Below, in pieces: positions 1 to 7,926 of a stretch of 64,000 nt of DNA. Source of the DNA: Variovorax terrae (GTDB lineage: Bacteria; Pseudomonadota; Gammaproteobacteria; Burkholderiales; Burkholderiaceae_C); the NCBI RefSeq assembly GCF_022809125.1, contig NZ_JALGBI010000001.1:1674001-1738000 (forward strand), written 5' to 3'. The stretch's first letter is position 1. The number at the start of each line of letters is the position of its first letter. Made by a program: the position numbers and the translations under genes. The notes beneath the pieces are model-generated. The model had not been told where the DNA came from and did not search any database. It saw only the letters and a list, made by a program, of their open reading frames with translations.

Positions 1-982
1 TGCCGGCTGCGAACGCGAGGGCGCCGGTCCACAGGTGCGGCGCGAGCTTGATGTTCCAGGCGGCCGCGATGGCGCCGATGCGCATGGCTTCGGAGATGCC
101 GCCGCAGATCGCGAGGTCGGGCTGGAACACGTCGGCAGCGCGCAGTTCGGCGAGGTCGCGGAAGTCGAAGCGGTTGAACTCGCTCTCGCCGGCCGCGATC
201 GGGATCGCGGTGGCGGCGCGCACCTCGGCCACGCCGCGCTTGTCATCGGCCGTCACCGGCTCCTCGAACCACAGCAGGTTGCAGTCTTCCACCAGGCGGC
301 AGAAGCGCTTGGCCTCGGCCACCGTGTAGGTGCCGTGCGCATCGCAGGCCAGGCCGATGTCCGGGCCCAGCGCCTGGCGCGCGGCGATCACGCGGCGCGC
401 GGAGTTGACCGGGTCGCCGTCGATCACGCCCACGCGCATCTTCACGGCCTTGAAGCCGCCGCGCGCCACATAGCCCAGCAGCTGCTCGCCGATGTGCTCG
501 GCATCGGCCCAGCCGCCCGAGGCGTAGGCGGCCATGCGCTCGGCCTTGCGGCCGCCGAGCAGGCGCCAGACCGGGGCGTCGAGGTGTTTGCCCAGCAGGT
601 CCCACAGCGCCATGTCGATGCCGCTGAGGGCCGCGATGGACACGCCGCGCCGGCCCATGATGGGGAACACGTGGCCGTGCGCCAGCGCGTAGTGGCCGCG
701 GCAGCCGTTGTACATCAGCTCCCACAGGCGGTTGATGTCGCGCGGATCTTCGCCGACCAGGCCGGGGCCGAACTTCTGGTTGATGATGGCCACGAGGCCG
801 TGGCTGTTGCCCTCGCTGCCGACCTCCTCCTTGGCTTCGCCCCAGCCGATCAGGCCGCACTCGGTTTCGATGCGGACCAGCACGGAGTCGAACGAGGCGA
901 CGCGGCCGAAATCGGAGACATGCTGCTTCTCGTAGGGGATCGGGACGTGAAGCCAGCGGGCGGTGACGCTTTTGATTTTCAT
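1..982 (-). CDS. Mandelate racemase/muconate lactonizing enzyme family dehydratase (3' end outside window)
   Basis: Enolase-superfamily enzyme, probably a sugar-acid dehydratase or racemase. The reading frame from the ATG at 982 starts MKIKSVTARWLHVPIP and stays open to the window edge, so the C-terminus is missing. Visible family landmarks are the metal-ligand strands CDAHGTY, WFEEP and AAGESEFNRF, and the late PHLWT strand carrying the general-base His. The strand-2 position that is often K-x-K reads K-M-R here, so the exact reaction is open. The start ATG overlaps the stop of the upstream dehydrogenase gene (ATGA), which implies translational coupling. Substrate is not deducible; an acid sugar or hydroxy acid is an inference from the neighbours. 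Confidence 0.88.
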   Translation of the reverse strand, partial: MKIKSVTARWLHVPIPYEKQHVSDFGRVASFDSVLVRIETECGLIGWGEAKEEVGSEGNSHGLVAIINQKFGPGLVGEDPRDINRLWELMYNGCRGHYALAHGHVFPIMGRRGVSIAALSGIDMALWDLLGKHLDAPVWRLLGGRKAERMAAYASGGWADAEHIGEQLLGYVARGGFKAVKMRVGVIDGDPVNSARRVIAARQALGPDIGLACDAHGTYTVAEAKRFCRLVEDCNLLWFEEPVTADDKRGVAEVRAATAIPIAAGESEFNRFDFRDLAELRAADVFQPDLAICGGISEAMRIGAIAAAWNIKLAPHLWTGALAFAAG

Positions 983-1977
983 GGGTGGTGTTGCAGTTGG
1001 GACCAGCGCTCGAGGATCAGCTCTCGCGCTTCGGGGTTGACGAAATGAAGGGGCAGGCGGCCGTCGAGCATCTCCAGCACCTGGCGGGCGGCGCCCTGGC
1101 TCATGCGCTGCATGCTTTCCTGCGTGATGCCGGCCAGGTGCGGCGAGAGCAGCACCTGCGGCAGCGCGCGCAGCGGGGAATCGGCCGGCAGCGGCTGGGT
1201 GGCGAAGACATCGAGCGCGGCCCCCGCGAGATGGCCCGAGCGCAGCGCTTCGATGAGCGCGGCCTCGTCGACCACCGGGCCGCGCGACACGTTGATGAGC
1301 CGCGCGCCGCGCGGCAGGCGCGCCAGCCGCGGTGCATCGATCAGCCCGCGCGTGTCCGGGGTCAGCGGGCAGGCCAGCACCAGGTAGTCGGCCTGCGGCA
1401 GGGCCTCGTCGAGCGTGGCGTACTGCACCATGTCATTGGAAGCGGCAGGCGTGCGCCGCACGCCGAGCACGCACATGCCGAAGCCCAGTGTGCAGGCTCG
1501 CGCCAGCGCCTGGCCGATGGCGCCCATGCCCACGATGGCCACGGTCTTGCCGCGCAGGTCGGTGGCCCGGTCGGCCAGTTGCCGCGCGGCGTCCCAGGGG
1601 CCGGCGCGCAAGGCCGCATCGATGGCCGGCAGTTGCCGCGCCAGCGCCAGCATCTGCCCGACGGCGTACTCGGCCACGCTGCCCGCATTGACCGCCGGCA
1701 CATTGGCCACGGCCACGCCATGGCGGCTGGCCTCGTCCAGCGGAATCATGTCGAGCCCCGCGCCGTGCCGTACCACGCCGCGCAGCCGCGGCGCCTGGGC
1801 GAACAGGTCCGGCGGCAGCGGCGCGCGCACGATGATGAAGCTCGCCTCGCGCGCTTCATGCCGCAGCGTGGCGGCGTCGGTGGCGCTGGCCAGGCGCACG
1901 TCCAGGCGTTGCGCCAGCAGGGCGGCCGCGCCGGGATCGATGGGGTGGGTCAGCAGGACGGAGAGGGGCGAGGTCAC
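979..1977 (-). CDS. D-2-hydroxyacid dehydrogenase (NAD-dependent)
   Basis: Cytosolic NAD(P)-dependent oxidoreductase of the phosphoglycerate-dehydrogenase-like family, about 332 residues. The Rossmann motif reads VAIVGMGAIG, followed by the family's INVSRGPVVDE segment and the SPHLAG segment carrying the catalytic His. I chose the GTG at 1977 because no ATG lies near the homologous N-terminus (TSPLSVLLTHPIDPG); no strong ribosome site is visible, so the start is tentative. It lies 62 bp below the FadR-type regulator and overlaps the enolase-family gene by 4 bp. Together they look like a small catabolic operon for a hydroxy or sugar acid. Confidence 0.85.
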   Translation of the reverse strand: MTSPLSVLLTHPIDPGAAALLAQRLDVRLASATDAATLRHEAREASFIIVRAPLPPDLFAQAPRLRGVVRHGAGLDMIPLDEASRHGVAVANVPAVNAGSVAEYAVGQMLALARQLPAIDAALRAGPWDAARQLADRATDLRGKTVAIVGMGAIGQALARACTLGFGMCVLGVRRTPAASNDMVQYATLDEALPQADYLVLACPLTPDTRGLIDAPRLARLPRGARLINVSRGPVVDEAALIEALRSGHLAGAALDVFATQPLPADSPLRALPQVLLSPHLAGITQESMQRMSQGAARQVLEMLDGRLPLHFVNPEARELILERWSQLQHHP

Positions 1978-2039
1978 GGGCAGGGGCGGGCGGAGCCCGG
2001 CGGAAAAGGGAACGGACGAGGGGGAAGGCGAAGGCGGGA

Positions 2040-2765
2040 TCAGCGTGCCGGGCCGGGTGCCGGCGCCGCATTGGGCACCAGGTTCGCCAGCCAGTAGCGC
2101 TCGACATTGCCGAGGTGGTCGCCGAGCACATCGAGCGCGCGCGCGGTGTCGCCGGCGGCGACGGCGTCGCGCAGCGCCGTGTGCTGCCGGATCGAGCGCA
2201 GGCCATTGGCCGGATCGCCGAAGTAGCGTTCGCGCCGGGCCCGCGATGCCAGCCAGAACGAATTGGCGGCGCGCTGGATCAGCTTGTTGCCGCTGGCCGC
2301 GCACAGTGCCATGTGGAAGTCGGCGTCCTGTTCGCTGAGCGTCTGGCCGGCCGCGTGGCGGGCGCGGGAGACCGCGAGGACTTCATCGATGCGAGCGAGA
2401 TCGGCCTCGGTGCGGCGGCTGCAGGCCAGGCCGACGGCCTGCACCTCGAGCATGGAGCGAAACTCGTTGAGGTCCTTCACGTCGCTGGGCGAGACCGGCA
2501 TGCCGAGGTCGGACTCCAGCACCAGCATGTCCACCGAGGCCTCGCGCGCCACATCGCGCAGGTAGATGCCCGATTGCGGACGCCGCTGGATCACACGCAT
2601 GGCTTCGAGCGCCGACAGCGCCTCGCGCAGGATGCCGCGGCTCACGCTGAAGCGCTCGGCCAGCTCGCGTTCCGACGGGATGCGCTCGCCGGGGGCGTAC
2701 CCGCGCTCCCGGATGAAGGGCAGGATGCGGGAGAGGACTTGGGTGCTGTCGGTGGCCTGGGACAT
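2040..2765 (-). CDS. GntR family transcriptional regulator, FadR subfamily
   Basis: DNA-binding regulator of 241 residues. An N-terminal winged helix (about residues 10-70) contains the GntR segment IPSERELAERFSVSRGILREAL. The C-terminal FCD effector domain (about 95-225) has the helical pattern expected, including DFHMALCAASGN and the late RQHTALRDAV helix with metal-binding His positions. It is first in a minus-strand operon with a hydroxyacid dehydrogenase and an enolase-family enzyme, so it probably senses their substrate. Two tandem palindromes directly upstream suggest autoregulation. Confidence 0.9.
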   Translation of the reverse strand: MSQATDSTQVLSRILPFIRERGYAPGERIPSERELAERFSVSRGILREALSALEAMRVIQRRPQSGIYLRDVAREASVDMLVLESDLGMPVSPSDVKDLNEFRSMLEVQAVGLACSRRTEADLARIDEVLAVSRARHAAGQTLSEQDADFHMALCAASGNKLIQRAANSFWLASRARRERYFGDPANGLRSIRQHTALRDAVAAGDTARALDVLGDHLGNVERYWLANLVPNAAPAPGPAR

Positions 2766-2772
2766 GGGTAAA

Positions 2773-2798
2773 TTGGTCTAACCAAATTGGTTTAACCA
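2773..2798. promoter_or_regulatory. Tandem GntR/FadR-type operator
   Basis: Two near-identical 12-bp units, TTGGTCTAACCA (2773-2784) and TTGGTTTAACCA (2787-2798), are spaced 14 bp start to start, immediately before the regulator's ATG at 2765. The TGGT-N3-ACCA form matches the general operator pattern of FadR-subfamily GntR proteins. Binding by the adjacent regulator is inferred. Confidence 0.75.
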
Positions 2799-2852
2799 GA
2801 TTTTGAATCGAATCACGCCCCACTTGTTCAGGGTTTACCCGTAAATCACATG

Positions 2853-2877
2853 AAAAAAGCCCGCATGCAGCGGGCTT
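2853..2877 (-). terminator. Rho-independent terminator of the ferredoxin reductase gene
   Basis: The stem AAGCCCGC / GCGGGCTT with a 5-nt loop is followed, in the minus direction, by a run of six T. It lies 30 bp after the stop of the reductase gene at 2907 and separates it from the GntR operon. Confidence 0.85.
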
Positions 2878-2906
2878 GGGTGACTTGGCCAGCGGGTGGG
2901 CCGGGC

Positions 2907-4016
2907 TCAGTCGAACACGGGTGTTTCCACACCCAGTACCTTGTGCAGCTTGGGGCTGGTGGTGGTGTATTGCAGCTGGATCTTCTTGTCGGGGAACACG
3001 AAGGGCGCGGCGGCGAAGGCGGCCAGCGCGCATTCATGGAAGCCCGAAAGAATCAGCTTCTTCTTGCCGGGATAGGTGTTGATGTCGCCCACGGCGAAGA
3101 TGCCGGGCACGCTGGTGGCGAAGCCCTCGGTGTCCACCTTCAACTGGCGGCGCTCGATGTCCAGGCCCCATTCGGCGATGGGGCCGAGCTTCGGGCTCAG
3201 GCCGAAGAACACCAGCAGCATGTCCAGCGGCACCACGCGGGTCGTGGCATCGGCGCCGGTGACCTCGACGCCGCTGAGCCGGCCGTCCCGCGTTTCGCAG
3301 CCGGTGATCTGGCCGACGAGGAACTGCATGTCGTGCGCATCGCACAGCTGCCTCATTCTGGTCACGCTGGCGGGCGCAGCCTGGAAGCCGTCGCGGCGGT
3401 GCAGCAGGGTCACGCTGCGGGCCTTCGGGGTGCCGTCCTCGCCCCGGGTGGCGAAGTGCAGCGCCCAGTCGAGCGCCGAGTCGCCGCCGCCGACCACCAT
3501 CAGGTGCTTGCCGGCGAAATCGGCCGGGTTGCGGACCTGGTAGAACAGTTGGGAGCCCTCGAACGGGTCCAGGCCGTCCACCCGCAGCTTGCGCGGCTGG
3601 AAGGCCCCCACACCGGCCGCGATGAACAGGGTCTTGGTCAGGAAGCGCGCGCCCTTGGAGGTTTCGACGGCGAAGCGCCCGTCGTCCTGCTTCTGGACCG
3701 TGGTGACTTCCTGGCCCAGGTGGAACGTGGCGCCGAAGGGCTTGATCTGCTGCAGCAGCGAATCGACGAGCTCGCGGCCGGTGCACACCGGCACGGCGGG
3801 AATGTCGTAGATCGGCTTGTCGGGATAGAGCTCGATGCACTGGCCGCCAGGGTAGGGCAGCGAGTCGATCACATGGGCCTTGATTTCGAGCAGGCCCAGC
3901 TCGAACACCTGGAACAGGCCGACCGGGCCGGCCCCGACGATCACCGCATCGGTTTCAATGGGGCCGTCGTGGGCTTGCGCGGTATCGACCACTTCCTGGC
4001 TCAGCTGGGGTTCCAT
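2907..4016 (-). CDS. Ferredoxin/flavodoxin-NADP+ reductase, thioredoxin-reductase-like type
   Basis: FAD enzyme moving electrons between NADPH and ferredoxin, 369 residues. The FAD-binding motif GAGPVG is at 28-33, the FAD-pocket segment [10 protein letters not shown] follows at 57-66, the NADP-binding motif GGGDSA is at 176-181, and a HRR triplet at 206-208 fits NADPH preference. A late [16 protein letters not shown] segment closes the FAD site. No CxxC redox pair is present, which separates it from true thioredoxin reductases. It follows fdxA by 24 bp. I infer that the pair supplies electrons for the sulfite reductase encoded upstream, since no CysJ-type flavoprotein is present in the window. 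Confidence 0.9.
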   Translation of the reverse strand: MEPQLSQEVVDTAQAHDGPIETDAVIVGAGPVGLFQVFELGLLEIKAHVIDSLPYPGGQCIELYPDKPIYDIPAVPVCTGRELVDSLLQQIKPFGATFHLGQEVTTVQKQDDGRFAVETSKGARFLTKTLFIAAGVGAFQPRKLRVDGLDPFEGSQLFYQVRNPADFAGKHLMVVGGGDSALDWALHFATRGEDGTPKARSVTLLHRRDGFQAAPASVTRMRQLCDAHDMQFLVGQITGCETRDGRLSGVEVTGADATTRVVPLDMLLVFFGLSPKLGPIAEWGLDIERRQLKVDTEGFATSVPGIFAVGDINTYPGKKKLILSGFHECALAAFAAAPFVFPDKKIQLQYTTTSPKLHKVLGVETPVFD

Positions 4017-4040
4017 GGCGGCAGCGGCAGGCGCACAGAC

Positions 4041-4370
4041 TCAGCGGACGAGTTCGCCGATCTTGTCCGTGACGTCCTTCCATTCCTCGGCTTCGGGCAG
4101 CGCGGGCTTGCGTTTGGTGATGCTCTTCCAGCCCGCCTGCTGGCTCAGCTCGACGTTGAGCTTGATGAAGGCGATCTGGTTGGCCGGCACGTCTTCTTCG
4201 GCATAGATCGCGTTGACCGGGCATTCGGGGATGCAGACCGCGCAGTCGATGCATTCATCGGGGTCGATCACCAGCATGTTGGGACCTTCGCGGAAACAGT
4301 CCACGGGGCAGACATCCACACAGTCGGTGTACTTGCAGCGGATACAGGATTCGGTGACGACGTGAGTCAT
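4041..4370 (-). CDS. fdxA: 7Fe ferredoxin FdxA
   Basis: Small electron carrier, 109 residues. The first cluster region has C9, C12, C17, C21 and C25, with C21 followed by Pro. The second has C40xxC43xxC46xxxC50P. The first region lacks the classical CxxCxxC spacing, which is the usual sign of one [3Fe-4S] plus one [4Fe-4S] cluster. The C-terminal extension is rich in charged residues, as in the FdxA family. It sits 95 bp after cysN and 24 bp before a ferredoxin-NADP reductase, an arrangement suggesting reductant supply for assimilatory sulfite reduction. Confidence 0.93.
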   Translation of the reverse strand: MTHVVTESCIRCKYTDCVDVCPVDCFREGPNMLVIDPDECIDCAVCIPECPVNAIYAEEDVPANQIAFIKLNVELSQQAGWKSITKRKPALPEAEEWKDVTDKIGELVR

Positions 4371-4465
4371 TTGGTTCTTGCAGTGGGGGCCAGTGGCAAC
4401 GAGGCGAAGCCAGGTTTCGCCAGACCCCTTGATTTTATTGGTTTTATCGCGGCCGGCGGGCCGGG

Positions 4466-5803
4466 CTACTGAATCAGCACCGCGCCTGAGGTCTTGTGCG
4501 TGGCGGTGTCCACCAGAATCAGCGAGCCGAGCGCGCGCGACTGCGCGTAGGGCAGGGCCGCCACCGGCTCCTGCAGCGTGAGCTCCACATGCCCGATGGC
4601 GTTGGGGGCGAGCTCGGTGGCTTCCTCCTCGGCCAGCGTGTTGATGTTGAGCCTGTGCACGATGCGGCGGACCTTGGCCTTGACCCAGCGGTGGCCGTGC
4701 AGCGCCCAGTAGGCGCGGCCGGCGACCAGAGGCTCTTCATCGAGCCAGGCGATGGTGGCGCTCAGCTCGCGCCGCGCTTCGAGGGCCGGCGCATCGCCGC
4801 CGTGCGCGAGCAGCCAGTCGCCGCGCGACACGTCTACCTCGCGGTCCAGCACCAGGCCCGCGCTGTGGCCGGCGGCGATGGCCCTGGGGGTGCGCGCATG
4901 GTCCAGCACCTGCGCCACCACGGCGCTCTGGCCGCCGGGCAGCACCCGCACGGTCTGGCCGGGCTGCACGGCGCCGGTGGCCACGCGGCCCCAGAACACG
5001 CGGCGGCCCTGTGAGGTGTCGGCGGAGGACGAGAACTTCTCGACCCATTGCACGGGAAAGCTGAGCGGCAGGGCGGTCTCGGCCGGCGTCGCGGGCAACT
5101 GCTCCAGCAGCTCCAGCAGGCTCGGGCCTTCGTAACCGCACCAGCCGGGCCGGGCCTCGACCACGTTGTGGCCCTTGAGCGCCGAAACCGGCACGATGGC
5201 GCGCACCGGGATCTGCGCGGCCTGCGCGAAGGCGTTCAGCGCGGCGCTGATGTGGGCGAAGGCGGTGCTGGGCTCGTCCACCGCGTCGAGCTTGTTGATG
5301 GCGAACACGATGGAGGGCACGCGCAGCAGGTGGGCCAGCAGCGAATGGCGGCGGGTCTGCGGCAGCAGCTCCAGCGCGGGGTTGCGCCAGTCGAGCTTGG
5401 TCGCGTCCACCAGCACCACGGCGGCGTCGGCGCTGGAGGCGGCGGTCACCATGTTGCGGGTGTACTGCTCGTGGCCCGGCGCATCGCCGATGATGAACTT
5501 GCGCGATTCGGTGGCGAAGTAGCGGTAGGCCACGTCGATCGTGATGCCCTGCTCGCGCTCGGCCGACAGGCCGTCGGTCAGCAGCGCGAGGTCGGTCTCG
5601 CCCTGGCGCTGCACGCCGGCCAGGTGGTCCTGCAGCACGGCCTTGCTGTCCACCAGCAGGCGGCCGATCAGCGTGCTCTTGCCGTCGTCAACCGAGCCGC
5701 AGGTGATGAAGCGCAGCGCCGATTGATAGTCATTTTGGCCGGAGGTCCGCACCAGCTGGTTGTTTTCTGCTATTTTTTCTGTAGCAATCGTCATGGTTGT
5801 CAC
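4466..5803 (-). CDS. cysN: Sulfate adenylyltransferase subunit 1 (GTPase) CysN
   Basis: GTPase subunit of ATP sulfurylase, which activates sulfate to APS together with CysD; 445 residues. An EF-Tu-like GTPase domain carries the P-loop GSVDDGKS (36-43), the G3 motif [11 protein letters not shown] and the G4 motif NKLD. A beta-barrel domain follows. There is no fused APS kinase, matching the APS-reductase route implied by CysH. The N-terminal residues of roughly 6-25 are encoded by one copy of the dispersed hairpin repeat (5730-5786), so this leader is probably not ancestral. cysD ends 33 bp upstream. Confidence 0.95.
   Translation of the reverse strand: MTTMTIATEKIAENNQLVRTSGQNDYQSALRFITCGSVDDGKSTLIGRLLVDSKAVLQDHLAGVQRQGETDLALLTDGLSAEREQGITIDVAYRYFATESRKFIIGDAPGHEQYTRNMVTAASSADAAVVLVDATKLDWRNPALELLPQTRRHSLLAHLLRVPSIVFAINKLDAVDEPSTAFAHISAALNAFAQAAQIPVRAIVPVSALKGHNVVEARPGWCGYEGPSLLELLEQLPATPAETALPLSFPVQWVEKFSSSADTSQGRRVFWGRVATGAVQPGQTVRVLPGGQSAVVAQVLDHARTPRAIAAGHSAGLVLDREVDVSRGDWLLAHGGDAPALEARRELSATIAWLDEEPLVAGRAYWALHGHRWVKAKVRRIVHRLNINTLAEEEATELAPNAIGHVELTLQEPVAALPYAQSRALGSLILVDTATHKTSGAVLIQ
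5730..5786 (+). repeat. Dispersed hairpin repeat, copy A (inside cysN)
   Basis: Reads CATTTTGGCCGGAGGTCC, then a GC-rich core, then GCTAT-TTTTTCT-GTAGCA. It matches the other copies at 12831-12893, 23401-23463, 27070-27134, 30415-30477 and 46871-46938. It lies antisense within the first codons of cysN. Confidence 0.75.
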
Positions 5804-5836
5804 TTCTCAATCAAGGGCGCGGCCCGATGCGTGTGC

Positions 5837-6769
5837 CTAGAAATACCCATCCTTTTTGCGCTTCTCCATGGAAGCGTCGGAGGTCTTGTCGTCCATGCGC
5901 GTGGCGCCGCGCTCGCTGACGTCGGCGGCCAGCGTCTCGATCACGATGTCGCCGGCCGTGGCGGCCAGGCTTTCCACCGGGCAGGTGCAGGTGATGTCGC
6001 CCACGGTGCGAAAGCGCACGTCGCGCGTGACCACGGTTTCGCCATCGCGCGGCGGCGTGAGCTCGGTGACGGGCACCAGCAGGCCGCGGCGCTCCACCAC
6101 TTCGCGCGGATGCGTGTAGTAGATCGAGGGCAGGGCGATGCGCTCGCGCTCGATGTACTGCCAGACGTCGAGCTCGGTCCAGTTGGAGATCGGGAACACG
6201 CGGAAATGCTCGCCGGGCGCCAGGCGCGTGTTGAACAGGGTCCACAGCTCGGGGCGCTGGGCCTTGGGCTGCCATTGGCCGAAGCTGTCGCGGTGCGAGA
6301 AGATGCGCTCCTTGGCGCGGGCCTTTTCCTCGTCGCGGCGGGCGCCGCCGATCAGCGCATCGAAGCGGAACTCGTCGATGGCTTCGAGCAGCGTGACCGA
6401 CTGGTGCACGTTGCGCGACTCGCCCGGATGCGCCAGCCGCACGGTGCCGCGCTTCATCGAGTCCTCGACGCTGCGCACGATCAGCTCGGCGCCGAGCTCC
6501 CGGGCGCGCTGGTCGCGGAAGTCGGTGACCTCGGGGAAGTTGTGGCCGGTGTCGATCATCAGCAGCGGGTAGGGCAGGCGGCCCGCGCCAAAGGCCTTCT
6601 CGGCGCAGCGCAGCATCACCAGCGAATCCTTGCCGCCCGAGAACAGCAGGGCCGGGCGCTCGAACGCGGCGGCCACTTCGCGCAGGATGAAGATGGTTTC
6701 CTCCTCGAGCGCGTCGAGGTGGGCATTGCTCAGGTGGTGCAGCAGTTCGGGTTCGGTGCGCGCGTTCAT
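5837..6769 (-). CDS. cysD: Sulfate adenylyltransferase subunit 2 CysD
   Basis: Catalytic ATP-pyrophosphatase subunit that makes APS from ATP and sulfate with CysN; 310 residues. The PP-loop motif SGGKDS is at 44-49, followed by the typical MIDTGHNFPEVTDFRD segment. The ATG at 6769 overlaps the cysH stop by 4 bp (ATGA) and begins MNARTEPELLHHL. The open frame extends upstream of this ATG, but that part lies inside cysH and is not family-like. The C-terminus ends with the family's KRKKDGYF tail. Confidence 0.95.
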   Translation of the reverse strand: MNARTEPELLHHLSNAHLDALEEETIFILREVAAAFERPALLFSGGKDSLVMLRCAEKAFGAGRLPYPLLMIDTGHNFPEVTDFRDQRARELGAELIVRSVEDSMKRGTVRLAHPGESRNVHQSVTLLEAIDEFRFDALIGGARRDEEKARAKERIFSHRDSFGQWQPKAQRPELWTLFNTRLAPGEHFRVFPISNWTELDVWQYIERERIALPSIYYTHPREVVERRGLLVPVTELTPPRDGETVVTRDVRFRTVGDITCTCPVESLAATAGDIVIETLAADVSERGATRMDDKTSDASMEKRKKDGYF

Positions 6770-7533
6770 GCGGCCACCCCTTCCTTGGGTAGATTCGTTG
6801 CGAGGGGCGAGCTGTCGCCCTTGACATGCAGGCCGCATTCCTTGGCGGCTTCGTCTTCCCACCACCAGCGGCCGGCGCGGAAGTCCTCGCCGAGCGCGAT
6901 GGCGCGCGTGCAGGGCGCGCAGCCGATGCTGGGATAGAACTCGTCGTGCAGCGGGTTGTAGGCCACCTGGTTCTGCTGGATGTAGTGCCAGACGTCGCCC
7001 CAGGTCCAGTTGGCCAGCGGGTTGAGCTTGGCCCGGCCGGTTTGCGCTTCGTCGCTCGTGTCGATCAGCGGCACCTCGGCGCGCGCGTTCGACTGCTCGC
7101 GGCGCAGGCCCGTGATCCAGGCGCGCTGGCCGCGCAGGGCGCGCTCCAGCGGCTCGACCTTGCGGATGTGGCAGCAGGCCTTGCGCAGCTCGACGCTGCG
7201 GTACATCGCTTCCTGGCCCTCGCGCGCCACGAACTGCACCACCGACTCGTTCACCGGGTGGTAGACCGTGACCGGCGTTTTCGAGGTGGCCTGGGTCTGC
7301 CGCAGCAGTTCCAGCGTTTGCGGGTGCAGCATGCCAGTGTCGAGCACGAACACCGGGATGCCGAGCTCCAGGCGGTTGATCAGGTGGGTGATGACCACAT
7401 CCTCGGCGCCCAGGCTGGAGGCCTGGGTCACGGGCGTGAACTCGGCCGCGGCGCGGATCAGCAGGCGCGAGGTTTCCTCGAGCTTGGCCTCGAAGCCGGC
7501 CGAGGCGCGTGCGTGCAGGTCGACGGCTCCCAT
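6766..7533 (-). CDS. cysH: Assimilatory APS reductase CysH ([4Fe-4S] type)
   Basis: Reduces adenylyl sulfate to sulfite using thioredoxin; 255 residues. Two cysteine pairs, C120-C121 and C205xxC208, are the [4Fe-4S] ligands that mark APS rather than PAPS reductases. C233, in the ECGLH motif, is the nucleophile. The absence of an APS kinase gene beside cysDN agrees. The gene starts within the stop of the DUF934 gene (TGATG) and overlaps cysD by 4 bp, so three genes are translationally coupled. The cofactor assignment rests on the cysteine pattern. Confidence 0.93.
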   Translation of the reverse strand: MGAVDLHARASAGFEAKLEETSRLLIRAAAEFTPVTQASSLGAEDVVITHLINRLELGIPVFVLDTGMLHPQTLELLRQTQATSKTPVTVYHPVNESVVQFVAREGQEAMYRSVELRKACCHIRKVEPLERALRGQRAWITGLRREQSNARAEVPLIDTSDEAQTGRAKLNPLANWTWGDVWHYIQQNQVAYNPLHDEFYPSIGCAPCTRAIALGEDFRAGRWWWEDEAAKECGLHVKGDSSPLATNLPKEGVAA

Positions 7534-7919
7534 CAGGCGGCTTTCAGGAAATGCGGCTGCGGATCGATCACATCGCCCTGGTAGAAGGCCTTGTAGTGGT
7601 CGAGCAGGCGCTGGGCGTGGGTGGCATCCTGGTCGGCGCGCAGCACCGCGCTGCTGAAGCCGCTGCGCTGCATCTGCACGAGCTGGTCGACCAGGACGTC
7701 GCCCACGGCCCGGATCTCGCCCGCGAAGCGCAGGCGCCGGCGCAGCAGCAGCGCCTGGCTGAAGGCCCGGCCGTCGGTGAATTTCGGGAAATCGAGGTCG
7801 ATGCGCGCCACGCCGTCGAGCACCAGGGCCTGCAGGTCGGCGTCGTTGGCCAGCGGGAGAACGCTGCCCGCCGGTGCGGCGGCGGCGTGTTGTTCCTGGG
7901 AGATCAGTGTCAGGCTCAT
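7533..7919 (-). CDS. DUF934 family protein of the sulfate reduction operon
   Basis: Protein of about 128 residues starting MSLTLISQEQHAAAA. The conserved features of the family are visible: the DLDFPKFTDGRAFSQALLLR segment (about 45-65), RFAGEIRAVGDVLVDQ, and RSGFSSAVLR. There are no cysteines, no membrane segment and no cofactor motif. The gene starts 7 bp after the cysI stop and its own stop overlaps the cysH start, so tight co-expression is clear. The biochemical role is unknown; an accessory or electron-transfer adaptor role for sulfite reductase would be inference. The ATG at 7919 is preferred over upstream codons that overlap cysI. Confidence 0.88.
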   Translation of the reverse strand: MSLTLISQEQHAAAAPAGSVLPLANDADLQALVLDGVARIDLDFPKFTDGRAFSQALLLRRRLRFAGEIRAVGDVLVDQLVQMQRSGFSSAVLRADQDATHAQRLLDHYKAFYQGDVIDPQPHFLKAA

Positions 7920-7926
7920 GGGGGTC

